Numbered from the stretch's first letter, positions 19,357 to 27,697 are shown. The stretch: 64,000 nt of DNA from Allokutzneria oryzae (GCF_042429765.1 NZ_JBHLZU010000033.1:248001-312000), one strand, 5' to 3'. A program made the numbers and translations. Notes: generated by a model not told the origin, from the letters alone.

Positions 19357-19971
19357 TCAGGTGCTGATGGGGGCGTTGTCCAGCACCGACGCGCGGGTGC
19401 CCAGCGCCCATTCGAGGGCGGCCGGCCAGCGCTGGAAGCCCGAGTCGGCGTTGAGGTGCTCACCGCCGGGGACGACGTCCAGTTCCACCCCGAGCTCCGC
19501 CGCCAGCGCACGGGACTCCGCCTGGGAGCTGTACGGGTCGCCCTGACCCGCCACCATGCGGGTGGTGCTCGCCGCGAGGCGGACACCTCGGGCGTCCAGG
19601 ACCACCGAGCGGAAACCGTTCCAACCGGGGTGGATCGCGTTCACCGTCGGCGGGGCGACCAGGAGGACCCGGTGCGCCCGCCGGGTCCGGCCGCTCAGGG
19701 TGGCCGCGTGGTGCAGCCACAGGATGCCGCCGAGGGAGTGCGTGAGCACCACCAGGTCCGCGTCGGGCGGGACGGTGCCGAGGCGGTGGCGCAGCACCGG
19801 GAGCCACGAGTCCAGGTCGGGGTGCGCGGGGTCCGGGAGGCGGGGGTGGTCCACGGTCACGCCGTACCGGGGCAGCTCCGCCGCGAGCCAGCTCTGCCAG
19901 TGGTCGGTGCCCGATCCGGTCCAGCCGTGCAACAGCAGCACGTAGCCCCGACGAACACTGTCCCGACGCAT
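19357..19971 (-). CDS. RBBP9/YdeN-type alpha/beta-hydrolase
   Basis: A 204-residue cytoplasmic hydrolase. It opens with YVLLLHGWTGSGTDHWQSWL, has the nucleophile elbow VLTHSLGGILWLH, an Asp in VAGQGDPYSS and a His in PGGEHLNADSGF, all typical of RBBP9/YdeN serine hydrolases. The ribosome site GAGGAG lies five bases before the ATG. It is convergent with the Tat-exported esterase. Substrate unknown. Confidence 0.87.
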   Translation of the reverse strand: MRRDSVRRGYVLLLHGWTGSGTDHWQSWLAAELPRYGVTVDHPRLPDPAHPDLDSWLPVLRHRLGTVPPDADLVVLTHSLGGILWLHHAATLSGRTRRAHRVLLVAPPTVNAIHPGWNGFRSVVLDARGVRLAASTTRMVAGQGDPYSSQAESRALAAELGVELDVVPGGEHLNADSGFQRWPAALEWALGTRASVLDNAPIST

Positions 19972-19987
19972 GTCCGCTCCTCTCGGT

Positions 19988-20004
19988 GGTAGTTCAGTAC
20001 TACC
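19988..20004. promoter_or_regulatory. Inverted repeat upstream of RBBP9-like gene
   Basis: GGTAGT and ACTACC are separated by five bases (TCAGT), about 17 bases upstream of the RBBP9-like start. Spacing suits a GntR- or TetR-type operator, but no regulator gene is adjacent. Confidence 0.35.
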
Positions 20005-20072
20005 GCCGGGAGGAGCGGAGGAGAATCAGCTGTCCGGGTGCGCGCCCGGTGCGGGTGCGCAAGATAGCCCGA

Positions 20073-21350
20073 TCAGGCGGACTTCTCGCGACGCTCGCGC
20101 CGGGTGGGCTGGCGCGCCACGATGGTCGGGTTCACGTTCTCCCGCACCGTCTGCTCGGTGATCACGACCTTGGCGACGTCGGTGCGGCTGGGGATGTCGT
20201 ACATCACCGGCTGGAGCACCTCCTCCATGATCGCGCGCAGGCCACGGGCACCCGTGCCGCGCAGGATCGCCTGGTCGGCGACGGCCTCCAGGGCCGACTT
20301 GGTGAACTCCAGCTCGACGCCGTCCATCTCGAACAGCCGCTGGTACTGCTTGGACAGCGCGTTGCGCGGCTCGGTGAGGATCTGCACCAGCGAGGGCTTG
20401 TCCAGGTTCGACACCGCGGCGACCACGGGCAGCCGTCCGATGAACTCCGGGATCAGCCCGAACTTGATCAGGTCCTCCGGCATCACGTCGGCGAAGATGT
20501 CGGTCGCCTCGACCTCGGCCTTGGAGCGGATCTCCGCGCCGAAGCCCAGGCCGCGCTTGCCGATCCGGTCCTGCACGATCCGCTCGAGCCCCGCGAAGGC
20601 CCCGGCCACGATGAACAGCACGTTCGTCGTGTCGATCTGGATGAACTCCTGGTGCGGGTGCTTGCGACCGCCCTGCGGCGGCACGCTCGCGGTGGTGCCC
20701 TCCAGGATCTTCAGCAGCGCCTGCTGCACGCCCTCGCCCGAGACGTCCCTGGTGATCGACGGGTTCTCGCTCTTGCGGGCGATCTTGTCGACCTCGTCGA
20801 TGTAGATGATGCCGGTCTCGGCGCGCTTGACGTCGTAGTCGGCGGCCTGGATCAGCTTGAGCAGGATGTTCTCCACGTCCTCGCCCACGTAGCCCGCCTC
20901 GGTGAGCGCCGTGGCGTCCGCGATCGCGAACGGCACGTTGAGCAGCTTCGCCAGGGTCTGGGCCAGGTAGGTCTTGCCGCAGCCGGTCGGGCCGAGCATC
21001 AGGATGTTGGACTTGGCCAGCTCGATGCTGTCCTGTCCGTCCTTGACCCGGTCGCTGGCCTGGATGCGCTTGTAGTGGTTGTAGACCGCCACCGACAGCG
21101 TGCGCTTGGCGTCGCTCTGCCCGATCACGTACTGGTCGAGGAACTCGTGGATCTCCGCGGGCTTCGGGAGCTCGTCGAGCTTGACGTCGCCGGCCTCGGC
21201 CAGCTCCTCTTCGATGATCTCGTTGCAGAGGTCGATGCATTCATCGCAGATGTACACGCCGGGGCCGGCGATGAGCTTCTTCACCTGCTTCTGGCTCTTC
21301 CCGCAGAAAGAACACTTCAGCAGGTCGCCGCCGTCACCGATACGTGCCAT
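20073..21350 (-). CDS. clpX: ClpX, ATPase subunit of Clp protease
   Basis: A 425-residue AAA+ unfoldase that feeds proteins into the ClpP1P2 chamber. The zinc-binding domain has Cys13, Cys16, Cys35 and Cys38 (CSFCGK..ICDEC). Walker A GPTGCGKT is at 120-127, Walker B is IIYIDEVDKIA, and the ClpP-binding loop lies in the region after about 265. The start ATG at 21350 matches the family N-terminus (MARIGDGGDLLKCSFC). The 251-base gap to clpP2 may hold a separate promoter; I see no clear box in it. Confidence 0.96.
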   Translation of the reverse strand: MARIGDGGDLLKCSFCGKSQKQVKKLIAGPGVYICDECIDLCNEIIEEELAEAGDVKLDELPKPAEIHEFLDQYVIGQSDAKRTLSVAVYNHYKRIQASDRVKDGQDSIELAKSNILMLGPTGCGKTYLAQTLAKLLNVPFAIADATALTEAGYVGEDVENILLKLIQAADYDVKRAETGIIYIDEVDKIARKSENPSITRDVSGEGVQQALLKILEGTTASVPPQGGRKHPHQEFIQIDTTNVLFIVAGAFAGLERIVQDRIGKRGLGFGAEIRSKAEVEATDIFADVMPEDLIKFGLIPEFIGRLPVVAAVSNLDKPSLVQILTEPRNALSKQYQRLFEMDGVELEFTKSALEAVADQAILRGTGARGLRAIMEEVLQPVMYDIPSRTDVAKVVITEQTVRENVNPTIVARQPTRRERREKSA

Positions 21351-21601
21351 GGCCGTTGACCTCTGTCCCCTCCGGCGCACCCGCACGTGCGCCTGGCCGT
21401 CTACGTCCTCGACGGTACCCGTCCCACCCCGAAAAGCGAGAGTGGTAGGACACGTCTGCCGAACTGCCGTGCTCCGAACGTGTCCTTGGTAAGTGAGTCC
21501 AAGCCTCTCTCGAACACGCCGAGCGCGCAACGGAAACCGTGCCGCCCGGCGTGTCGAGACAGGACTCTCTGTTTACTACACATCAGCCCCGCGTGCGTAG
21601 C

Positions 21602-22231
21602 TCAGCCGGCGGAGAGCTTGCGGTAGGGCATGACCTCGTCGACGATGCCGTACTCCTTGGCCTCGACCGCGGTGAGGATCTTGTCACGGTCGATGTCGGC
21701 GCGGACCTGCTCCGGCGTCTTGTTCGTGTGCTTGGCCAGCGTGGACTCCAGCAGGTGGCGGACCCGCTGGATCTCGTTGGCCTGGATCTCCAGGTCCGAC
21801 ACCTGACCGTACACACCCTCGGTGGCGGGCTGGTGGATGAGCACCCGGGTGTTCGGCAGCGCGGCGCGCTTGCCGGGGGTGCCCGCGGCCAGCAGCACCG
21901 CGGCGGCCGACGCGGCCTGGCCGAGGCAGACCGTCCGGATGTCCGGGCGGACGTACTGCATGGTGTCGTAGACCGCCATCAACGAGGTGAAGGAGCCACC
22001 GGGGGAGTTGATGTACATCTGGATCTCGCGGTCCGGGTCGGCGGACTCCAGGTACAGCAGCTGCGCCATGACGTCGTTGGCCGAGACGTCGTCGAGCTGG
22101 CTGCCGACGAAGATGATCCGCTCTTCGAACAGCTTGTTGTAGGGGTTGGACTCCTTGACCCCGTAGTTCGTCCGCTCGACGAAGGACGGGAGGATGTACC
22201 GGGACTGCGGGGAGCGTGACTCGCTCATCAT
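21602..22231 (-). CDS. clpP2: ClpP2 protease subunit
   Basis: A 209-residue serine peptidase subunit. Catalytic Ser108 (GQAASAA), His133 (LIHQPA) and the later Asp (ADIDRDKILTA region) are in place, and the N-terminus (SRYILPSFVERTNYGVKESNPY) is that of actinobacterial ClpP2. It probably assembles with ClpP1 into a mixed 14-mer. It starts 30 bases after clpP1 and is surely in the same transcript. Two adjacent ATG codons could serve as start. Confidence 0.95.
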   Translation of the reverse strand: MMSESRSPQSRYILPSFVERTNYGVKESNPYNKLFEERIIFVGSQLDDVSANDVMAQLLYLESADPDREIQMYINSPGGSFTSLMAVYDTMQYVRPDIRTVCLGQAASAAAVLLAAGTPGKRAALPNTRVLIHQPATEGVYGQVSDLEIQANEIQRVRHLLESTLAKHTNKTPEQVRADIDRDKILTAVEAKEYGIVDEVMPYRKLSAG

Positions 22232-22261
22232 CTTCCTACTCTCCTATCCGGTTCGTGCGGC

Positions 22262-22870
22262 TCAGTTGGCCTGGGCGGCGCGGCTGATCACGGTGTCGAT
22301 GAAGCCGTACTCCTTGGCTTCCTCGGCGGTGAACCAGCGGTCGCGGTCGGAGTCGGCCACGATCCGCTCGACCGGCTGGCCGGTCTGGGAGGCGATGAGC
22401 TCGGCCATCTCCCGCTTGTGGCGGGTGAGCATCTCGGCCTGGATCGCGATGTCCGCCGCGGTACCACCCACTCCGGCGGAGGGCTGGTGCATCATGATCC
22501 GCGCGTGCGGCAGGGCGTAGCGCTTGCCCCTGGTGCCCGCGGAGAGCAGGAACTGGCCCATGGAGGCGGCCAGCCCCATGCCGTAGGTGGCGACGTCCGG
22601 GGTGATGAACTCCATCGTGTCGTAGATGGCCATCCCCGCGGTGACCGAGCCACCGGGCGAGTTGATGTAGAGCTTGATGTCCTCGTCGGGGTTCTCGGCG
22701 GCCAGCAGCAGCATCTGCGCGCAGATCTGGTTGGCGATGTTGTCGTCCACCTGGGAGCCGAGGACGATGATGCGCTCCCTGAGCAGGCGCTCGTACACCG
22801 AGTCGTTGAGGTTCAGCCCGCTGGTGTTCGCCCGCATCAGGGGCGTCGGGACGGTCTCGTGCTGCGTCAC
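22262..22870 (-). CDS. clpP1: ClpP1 protease subunit
   Basis: A 202-residue serine peptidase subunit with Ser103 (GLAASMGQF), His128 (MMHQPSAG) and the Asp of ADSDRDRWFTA. Order and sequence match ClpP1 of mycobacteria. The GTG at 22870 is chosen because the reading upstream is not ClpP-like and an AGGCAGG stretch precedes it; an ATG twelve codons downstream is a weaker alternative. A ClgR-like site lies about 145 bases upstream. Confidence 0.95.
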   Translation of the reverse strand: MTQHETVPTPLMRANTSGLNLNDSVYERLLRERIIVLGSQVDDNIANQICAQMLLLAAENPDEDIKLYINSPGGSVTAGMAIYDTMEFITPDVATYGMGLAASMGQFLLSAGTRGKRYALPHARIMMHQPSAGVGGTAADIAIQAEMLTRHKREMAELIASQTGQPVERIVADSDRDRWFTAEEAKEYGFIDTVISRAAQAN

Positions 22871-22980
22871 GTCTGCCTGCCTTTTCCACGATGTTCGGTG
22901 GCCGCTGTACGCCACCGTGGGCGCCACGGCGTGAGCCGCCGGGTGGTTGGAAGATCTTGTTGCAATCGACCCTAACGAAA

Positions 22981-23012
22981 GCGGGCGGCGTCGTAGTCCC
23001 GACACCGCCCGC
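22981..23012 (-). terminator. Terminator after tig
   Basis: GCGGGCGGCGTCG pairs with CGACACCGCCCGC (one mismatch) around loop TAGTCC, 55 bases after the tig stop and before the clpP1P2 promoter region. Confidence 0.65.
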
Positions 23013-23026
23013 GTTCGCTCAGAGCG
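23013..23026. promoter_or_regulatory. ClgR-like box upstream of clpP1P2
   Basis: GTTCGCTCAGAGCG fits the Streptomyces ClgR motif GTTCGC-N5-GCG, as remembered from published work on clp/lon control. It lies between the tig terminator and clpP1. Confidence 0.5.
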
Positions 23027-23066
23027 TGTCGCGGGGGTGAGCCCCGACACACCTATCGATGCTTCG

Positions 23067-24413
23067 TCACTCGGCGGCCGCGGCCACGGGCTCGTCGGCG
23101 CCGAACAGCTCGTTCATGTCGACGGCGGCGCCGGAGGCGTCGGTGACCGTCGCCTGGCGGACGACGCCCGCGAGGGCCTTGCCGCGGCGCACGTCGGCGT
23201 AGATCGCGCCGAGCTGGCCGGACTGCTGGGCCCGCTGCACGTACTCGTCCGGGCTGATGCCGAAGCGCTGCGCCTGGTAGACGATGCGCTCGGTGAGCTC
23301 GTTGTCGCTGACCTCGACCTGCTCGGCGTCGGCGATGGCGTCCAGCACGAGCTGGGTCTTCACCGTCTGCTCCGCGGCCTCGCGCAGCTCGGTGTCGAAC
23401 TGCTCGCGGGTCTTGTCCTGACCCTCCAGCCACTGCTCCAGCTTGGCCTCGTCCTGGCCGAAGTTGTACAGCGCGTCGTACTTGCGGACGTCGACCTCGG
23501 CGGTGACCGCGGTCTCCGGCAGCGGGACCTCGGTGACCGCGAGCAGGGCCTCGAGGACCTTGTCGCGGGCCTGCATGCCCTGCTGCATGTTCTTGACCCG
23601 GCCGAGGCGGCTGCGCAGGTCGGCCTTGAGCTCGTCGAGGGTGTCGAACTCGCTGGCCATCTGGGCGAACTCGTCGTCGGCGTCGGGGAGCTGGCGCTCC
23701 TTGATCGACTGGACGACGGCGGTGACCTCGGCGTCCTTGCCGACGTGCTCGCCGGCCACCAGCTTGGTGGTGAAGGTCCTGGACTCGCCCTGGGCGGCGC
23801 CGACGAGCGCGTCGTCGATGCCCTCGATGAGCTGGCCGGAGCCGATCTCGTAGGACAGGCCGGAGGTCCTGGCGTCCTCGACGTCCTCGCCGTCGACCGT
23901 CGCGGAGAGGTCGATCACGACGAAGTCGCCCTGCTGCGCCGGCCGGTCGACGCCGGTCAGGCTGCCGAAGCGGGCACGCAGCTCGTCGAGCTGGGTGTCC
24001 ACCTCCTCGTCGGTCAGCTCGACGTCGTCGACGCTGACGGCGAGCTCGCCGAAGGCGGGGACGGTGATCTCGGGGCGGACGTCGACCTCGGCGGTGAAGG
24101 CGAGCAGGTCGCCGTCCTCCAGCTTGGTCAGCTCGATGTCGGGGCGGCCGAGGGTCCGCACCTCGCCGCTGTTCACGGCCTCCAGGTACTTGGCCGGGAT
24201 CGCCTCGTTGACCACCTCGTCGAGGACGACGCCCCGACCGATGCGGTTCTCCAGGACACGCGCGGGGGCCTTGCCGGGGCGGAAGCCCGGGATGCGGACC
24301 TGCTTGGCGAGCTTCCGGTAGGCCCGGTCAAAGTTCGCCTTCAGCTCGTCGAACGGCACCTCGACGTTGATCCGGACGCGCGTCGGGCTCAGCTGCTCGA
24401 CGGTGCTCTTCAC
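23067..24413 (-). CDS. tig: Trigger factor
   Basis: A 448-residue ribosome-bound chaperone and prolyl isomerase. The ribosome-binding domain has the signature GFRPGKAPARVLENRIG at about 45-61, the FKBP-type isomerase domain lies around 155-245 (GDFVVIDLSATVDG), and the C-terminal helical arms follow. The GTG at 24413 follows GAGGAG by six bases, and VKSTVEQLSPTRVRINVEVP is a typical trigger factor start. It is upstream of clpP1P2 and clpX on the same strand, separated by a terminator. The 676-base gap between it and tRNA-Pro holds a repeat array and no supported gene. Confidence 0.96.
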   Translation of the reverse strand: MKSTVEQLSPTRVRINVEVPFDELKANFDRAYRKLAKQVRIPGFRPGKAPARVLENRIGRGVVLDEVVNEAIPAKYLEAVNSGEVRTLGRPDIELTKLEDGDLLAFTAEVDVRPEITVPAFGELAVSVDDVELTDEEVDTQLDELRARFGSLTGVDRPAQQGDFVVIDLSATVDGEDVEDARTSGLSYEIGSGQLIEGIDDALVGAAQGESRTFTTKLVAGEHVGKDAEVTAVVQSIKERQLPDADDEFAQMASEFDTLDELKADLRSRLGRVKNMQQGMQARDKVLEALLAVTEVPLPETAVTAEVDVRKYDALYNFGQDEAKLEQWLEGQDKTREQFDTELREAAEQTVKTQLVLDAIADAEQVEVSDNELTERIVYQAQRFGISPDEYVQRAQQSGQLGAIYADVRRGKALAGVVRQATVTDASGAAVDMNELFGADEPVAAAAE

Positions 24414-24550
24414 GTATTTCTCCTCGTGCGGACAAACAAGCGTGCGCAAACCCCGGCGACACCGGATGCGGCCCCGGGTATTTCCCGGCGAGTCTAGGTC
24501 TCCCCCGAACCACGACCCCAACCGCCCCAAGCCACCCCCACCGCCCCGAC

Positions 24551-24978
24551 CACCGAAGCACCCAACACCCACCCCCAAAAGCAGCCACCCCAACCCCGAA
24601 GGCAGCACCCACCCCCACCCGGCACCGCAGGCAGCCCGGCCCCCAACACCACAAGCAGCCACCCCAACCCCGAAGGCAACTGACCCCCACACCCCACGAC
24701 CCGAAGGCCACCGCCCCAGCGCCGAAGGCAACTGACCCCACACGGACCCAGCACCACAAGCAGCCGAACCCCAACGCCAAAGGCAGCTGCACACACCGCC
24801 GCGACCCCGAAGGCCACCGCCCCCAGCACCACAGGCAGCTGCCCCCACACCCCCAGCGCCGAAGGCAGCTGCACACACCCGCGGCGCCGAAGGCAACTGA
24901 CCCCCACACCCCCGCGGCGCCGAAGGCAGCCGATCCCCCAGCGCCGCAGGCAGCTGGTCCCCACCCAGGAAGCAACGC
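24551..24978. repeat. C-rich degenerate repeat array upstream of tig
   Basis: About fifteen degenerate copies of a core like CCGAAGGCAGCTG (variants GAAGGCAACTGA, GAAGGCCACCG, ACAAGCAGCC) are spaced roughly 20-35 bases apart. The plus strand is extremely C-rich and almost free of T. Frames through it are low complexity (Gly/Ala/Cys/Trp-rich on the minus strand) and not credible proteins. Role unknown. Confidence 0.75.
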
Positions 24979-25038
24979 AGGAACGAAGGAGCCCGCACCG
25001 TGGGGGGCATGGGGGGCTCGGCCCCCCAATACGATGAA

Positions 25039-25079
25039 GGGCGACCCAAGTCCGCGCTTTCCGCGGACATGGATCGCCC
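25039..25079 (-). terminator. Hairpin downstream of tRNA-Pro
   Basis: Inner stem GTCCGCG/CGCGGAC and outer stem GGGCGA..CCA with TGG..TCGCCC-type pairing, starting about 10 bases after the tRNA 3' end on the minus strand. Likely terminator or processing hairpin. Confidence 0.55.
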
Positions 25080-25089
25080 AGGTCGACCG

Positions 25090-25163
25090 TCGGGGTGACA
25101 GGATTTGAACCTGCGACCCCCCGCTCCCAAAGCGGGTGCGCTACCAAACTGCGCCACACCCCG
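25090..25163 (-). tRNA. tRNA-Pro (UGG)
   Basis: Acceptor stem CGGGGTG/CACCCCG, discriminator A, D-arm GGCGCAGTTTGGTAGCGC, anticodon loop TTTGGGA with anticodon TGG, and T-loop GGTTCAAATCC are all present. The CCA end is not encoded. Confidence 0.95.
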
Positions 25164-25230
25164 GTGTGCCTCGCATGAGCCTAGCCGGACGTTGTAGGCT
25201 TATCTCGTCGCCCACTCCGGTTGGCGTCAC

Positions 25231-25304
25231 GCGGGTGTAGCTCAATGGTAGAGCCCCAGCCTTCCAAGCTGACCACGCGGGTTCGATTCCCGTCACCCGC
25301 TCCA
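25231..25304 (+). tRNA. tRNA-Gly (UCC)
   Basis: Acceptor stem GCGGGTG/CACCCGC, D-arm AGCTCAATGGTAGAGC, anticodon loop CTTCCAA with anticodon TCC, and T-arm GGGTTCGATTCCC are present. The CCA end is encoded (25302-25304). It is followed at once by a terminator and is divergent from tRNA-Pro. Confidence 0.95.
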
Positions 25305-25309
25305 CCCTC

Positions 25310-25345
25310 GGAAGGCCGTCCCCAGTGGACGGTCTTCCGTTTTTT
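25310..25345 (+). terminator. Rho-independent terminator of tRNA-Gly
   Basis: GGAAGGCCGTCC and GGACGGTCTTCC pair (one G-T) around loop CCAGT, followed by GTTTTTT. One of the few classical T-tract terminators in the window. Confidence 0.9.
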
Positions 25346-25371
25346 CCGCGTTTGACGTTTACAGTCGAGGC

Positions 25372-25839
25372 ATGAGCAAGCCGCGGTGGTTGTCCTCGCC
25401 GGAGATGCGAGCCTGGCTCGGCTACCTGGAGGCGACCAACCTGCTGGAGCGCCGGTTGGAGCGCCAGCTGCAGGACGAGGCCGGGCTCTCCCATCCGCAG
25501 TACGACATCCTGGCCACGCTCTCGGCGAGCCCGGAGCGGCGGATGCGGATGACCGAGCTGGCCGCCGCGGTGATCGTCTCCAAGAGCGGGCTGACCTATC
25601 AGGTCGGCAAGCTGGAGAAGGCGGGCTTCGTGCGCAGGCAGGCTGATCCCTGCGACGAGCGCGGCGTGCTCGCGGTGCTCACCGAAGAGGGCGTGGAGCT
25701 GCTGCGGCGGGTCGCGCCCGGCCATGTGCGCACGGTGCGCACGTACTTGATCGATCTCCTCTCGCCGCAGCAGCTCACCCAGCTAACCGAGATCACCGAG
25801 GCCATGACCGAGAAGCTCCGCGACGCCGGTCAGCGCTGA
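25372..25839 (+). CDS. MarR-family regulator
   Basis: A 155-residue winged-helix regulator. It has SHPQYDILATLSASPERRMRMTEL as dimer/helix region, AAAVIVSKSGLTYQVGKLEKAGFVRRQ as the DNA-reading helix, and the wing DPCDERGVLAVLTEEG with the family's D-x-R-G. The C-terminus closes the dimerisation helices. It ends three bases before the SDR gene on the other strand. Its target is not evident. Confidence 0.9.
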   Translation: MSKPRWLSSPEMRAWLGYLEATNLLERRLERQLQDEAGLSHPQYDILATLSASPERRMRMTELAAAVIVSKSGLTYQVGKLEKAGFVRRQADPCDERGVLAVLTEEGVELLRRVAPGHVRTVRTYLIDLLSPQQLTQLTEITEAMTEKLRDAGQR

Positions 25840-25842
25840 GCG

Positions 25843-26619
25843 TCACACGGCTTTGATGGTGCCGCCGTCGACGCGGTAGTCGACGCCGGTGATGTTGGCC
25901 GCGTGCGGCGAGGCGAGGAAGGCGACCAGCGCGCCCAGCTCCTCCGGCTCGGCCATCCGTCCGGTCGTGATGTCCATCGAGTTCGGCACGGTGGCCAGGA
26001 AGTCTTGCAGTGCAACACCTTCCGCTTCGGCGAGCTGTGCGCCGTACCCGGTTTCGGACTCCCACGCGGCGCTGCGGGTCGGGCCTGGGGAGACGGTGTT
26101 GACCCGCACACCGTGGGGGCCGAACTCCTCGGACAGGGCCTTGCTGAGGTTCGTCAGCGCCGCTTTCACCGCTCCGTAGTCGATGGGCGCGTACGCCTTG
26201 CGCGCGCCGATCGAGGAGATGTTGACGATGGAGCCTCGGCGTTCGACCAGACTCGGCAGCGCGGCCCTGGTGACGCGGACGGCGCTGAACAGGTTGAGCT
26301 CGATCGTGCGCTGCCATGCGGCGTCGTCGACGGTGAGGAAACCGCCCGCGTGCGCGTCACCGCCGCCGACGTTGTTGACCACCAGGTCGATTCCCCCGAA
26401 GTCCGCGAGAACCGCGGCGACGAGTCGTTCTCCCCCGTCCGCCGCCGCCAGGTCGACGGAGACGGTCGCGGCGGTGGTCTCCTTCAGCTCCGGAGTGATC
26501 GTGCGCGCGGCTCCGATGACGCGCATCCCTTCCGCCGCAAGCACTTTCGCGATACCCAGGCCGATACCCCTGCTCGCGCCGGTCACCAGGGCGACCTTGC
26601 CGTCCAGCCGCAGATCCAT
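25843..26619 (-). CDS. Short-chain dehydrogenase/reductase
   Basis: A 258-residue NAD(P)-dependent oxidoreductase with Rossmann motif TGASRGIG (about 14-21), NNVGG (NNAG-like), the catalytic Ser in NISSIG, and Tyr-x3-Lys in DYGAVKAALTN. The C-terminal FLASPHAANITGVDYRVDGG is typical of classical SDRs. It follows a TetR gene on the same strand; both upstream regions contain TTTTGTAA, suggesting control by that regulator. Substrate unknown. Confidence 0.9.
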   Translation of the reverse strand: MDLRLDGKVALVTGASRGIGLGIAKVLAAEGMRVIGAARTITPELKETTAATVSVDLAAADGGERLVAAVLADFGGIDLVVNNVGGGDAHAGGFLTVDDAAWQRTIELNLFSAVRVTRAALPSLVERRGSIVNISSIGARKAYAPIDYGAVKAALTNLSKALSEEFGPHGVRVNTVSPGPTRSAAWESETGYGAQLAEAEGVALQDFLATVPNSMDITTGRMAEPEELGALVAFLASPHAANITGVDYRVDGGTIKAV

Positions 26620-26645
26620 TGCGTTCTCCGATTTTTGAACTTGAG

Positions 26646-26653
26646 TTACAAAA
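26646..26653. promoter_or_regulatory. TTACAAAA half-site before SDR gene
   Basis: TTACAAAA lies about 27-34 bases before the SDR start. The same eight bases, in the same orientation relative to transcription (TTTTGTAA on one strand, TTACAAAA on the other), occur in the promoter of the TetR gene. Confidence 0.35.
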
Positions 26654-26660
26654 TGTGGGC

Positions 26661-26689
26661 GACAAAAACCACGAGCACGCGGCTCGTGG
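26661..26689 (-). terminator. Rho-independent terminator of the TetR gene
   Basis: On the minus strand an 8-bp perfect stem CCACGAGC/GCTCGTGG with a five-base loop is followed by TTTTTGTC. It starts two bases after the TetR stop, so the SDR gene needs its own promoter. Confidence 0.8.
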
Positions 26690-26691
26690 TG

Positions 26692-27258
26692 TCAGAGCAG
26701 GTCGAGCGCGGCCTTCACGACGCGAGCGAGCCGCTTGTCGTCCCGGTCGGCCTTGGTCAGCACCCGGAGTCCGTTCACCGTTGTCAGCAGCAGACCGGCC
26801 AACGCCAGCGGGTCCTTGCCGGAGTCGATCTCACCATCTCGCTGACCGTCCTCGATGACGGACTTGAGCGCGCCCTCCAAGCGGTCGAAACCGCGGCGCA
26901 CCAAGCGATCCACGACATCGTCGCGCCCACCGGCGTCCATGCCCGCGTTGACGAACATGCAGCCGCGACCGCTGGGATCGGCGGCGATCTCCTCAAGCAG
27001 CCCGCGGACCCGCTCGCGAGCGGTGCCGGGGCGGTCGAGCACGTCCACCAGCCACTGCGAGGAGTGCTCGTAGTACCGGCGCAGCGCGCGCTCGTAGAGG
27101 TCGTGCTTGCCACCGAAGGCGTTGTAGAGGCTGCCGCGGCCGATGCCGATCCCGTCAACGAGGTCCTGGGGCGTCGTCGCGGAATATCCCTTGTCCCAGA
27201 ACAGTTCCATCGCCCGCGCGACGGCCTCGTCCGGGTCGAACAGCTTCGGCCTGCCCAT
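26692..27258 (-). CDS. TetR-family regulator
   Basis: A 188-residue repressor with MGRPKLFDPDEAVARAMELFWDKGY and the helix-turn-helix ATTPQDLVDGIGIGRGSLYNAFGGK at about 28-52, a form common in TetR proteins beside oxidoreductases. The C-terminal domain includes GCMFVNAGMD and LAGLLLTTVNGLRVL. Upstream on its strand, TTGACC and TAGGCT 18 bases apart could be the promoter, with TTACAAAA between the boxes. The likely regulon is itself and the SDR gene. Confidence 0.9.
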   Translation of the reverse strand: MGRPKLFDPDEAVARAMELFWDKGYSATTPQDLVDGIGIGRGSLYNAFGGKHDLYERALRRYYEHSSQWLVDVLDRPGTARERVRGLLEEIAADPSGRGCMFVNAGMDAGGRDDVVDRLVRRGFDRLEGALKSVIEDGQRDGEIDSGKDPLALAGLLLTTVNGLRVLTKADRDDKRLARVVKAALDLL

Positions 27259-27276
27259 GCCGGGAAGCCTAGGTGG

Positions 27277-27284
27277 TTTTGTAA
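27277..27284. promoter_or_regulatory. TTTTGTAA site in TetR gene promoter
   Basis: Located between candidate -35 TTGACC and -10 TAGGCT boxes of the TetR gene. It repeats the motif found upstream of the SDR gene. Confidence 0.4.
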
Positions 27285-27302
27285 TCGCGGGTCAAGTATC
27301 CC

Positions 27303-27569
27303 CTAGCCCTTGTCGAACTGGGCTTCCATGACGGCGATGTGCTGCTCGATGGTGACGGCCTCGGCCGCGGCGACCCTGGCGCGCTGCGCGGCGAGGGCGA
27401 GACGCCACCCGTCGTCGACGACCAGCTCGCCCGCGTCGGCCGGGATGTCCCACTCGCGCACCGCCAGGGCGAGCTCGTCGGCGATCCGGTCGGCGCGATC
27501 GGCCAGGTCGAGGAGGGACTGCCTGCCCGCTTCGGACATCAACGCTGATGACTGGTCCGGCAGATTCAT
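27303..27569 (-). CDS. Hypothetical 88-residue helical protein
   Basis: A short, mostly helical protein rich in Ala, Asp and Glu (LADRADRIADELALAVREWDIPADAG, then AQRARVAAAEAVTIEQHI). No signal peptide or membrane segment. The ATG at 27569 is preferred over an upstream TTG, though no clear ribosome site is seen. I do not recognise a family. It is divergent from the Eis-like gene. Confidence 0.55.
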   Translation of the reverse strand: MNLPDQSSALMSEAGRQSLLDLADRADRIADELALAVREWDIPADAGELVVDDGWRLALAAQRARVAAAEAVTIEQHIAVMEAQFDKG

Positions 27570-27697
27570 GTCAATCAATTTATAGGCCTTCGACCAGGGT
27601 TCTCCCGAATTTTGACCACCGTCACACAGAGCGTGATCACCGCGTCACCGGAGAAAACCGCTGGCCGGACACATCGGGACCGAGTAGCACTGTGGCC

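Noticed and set aside
22236..22889. Alternative frame over clpP1
   Set aside because: Same strand but different frame from the clear ClpP1. Arg/Gly-rich without catalytic motifs.
24328..25159. Minus-strand proteins with GQLPSALG- and CLRRWG-like repeats upstream of tig
   Set aside because: Low-complexity translation of the C-rich array. One frame runs through tRNA-Pro and there is no ribosome site or conserved domain.
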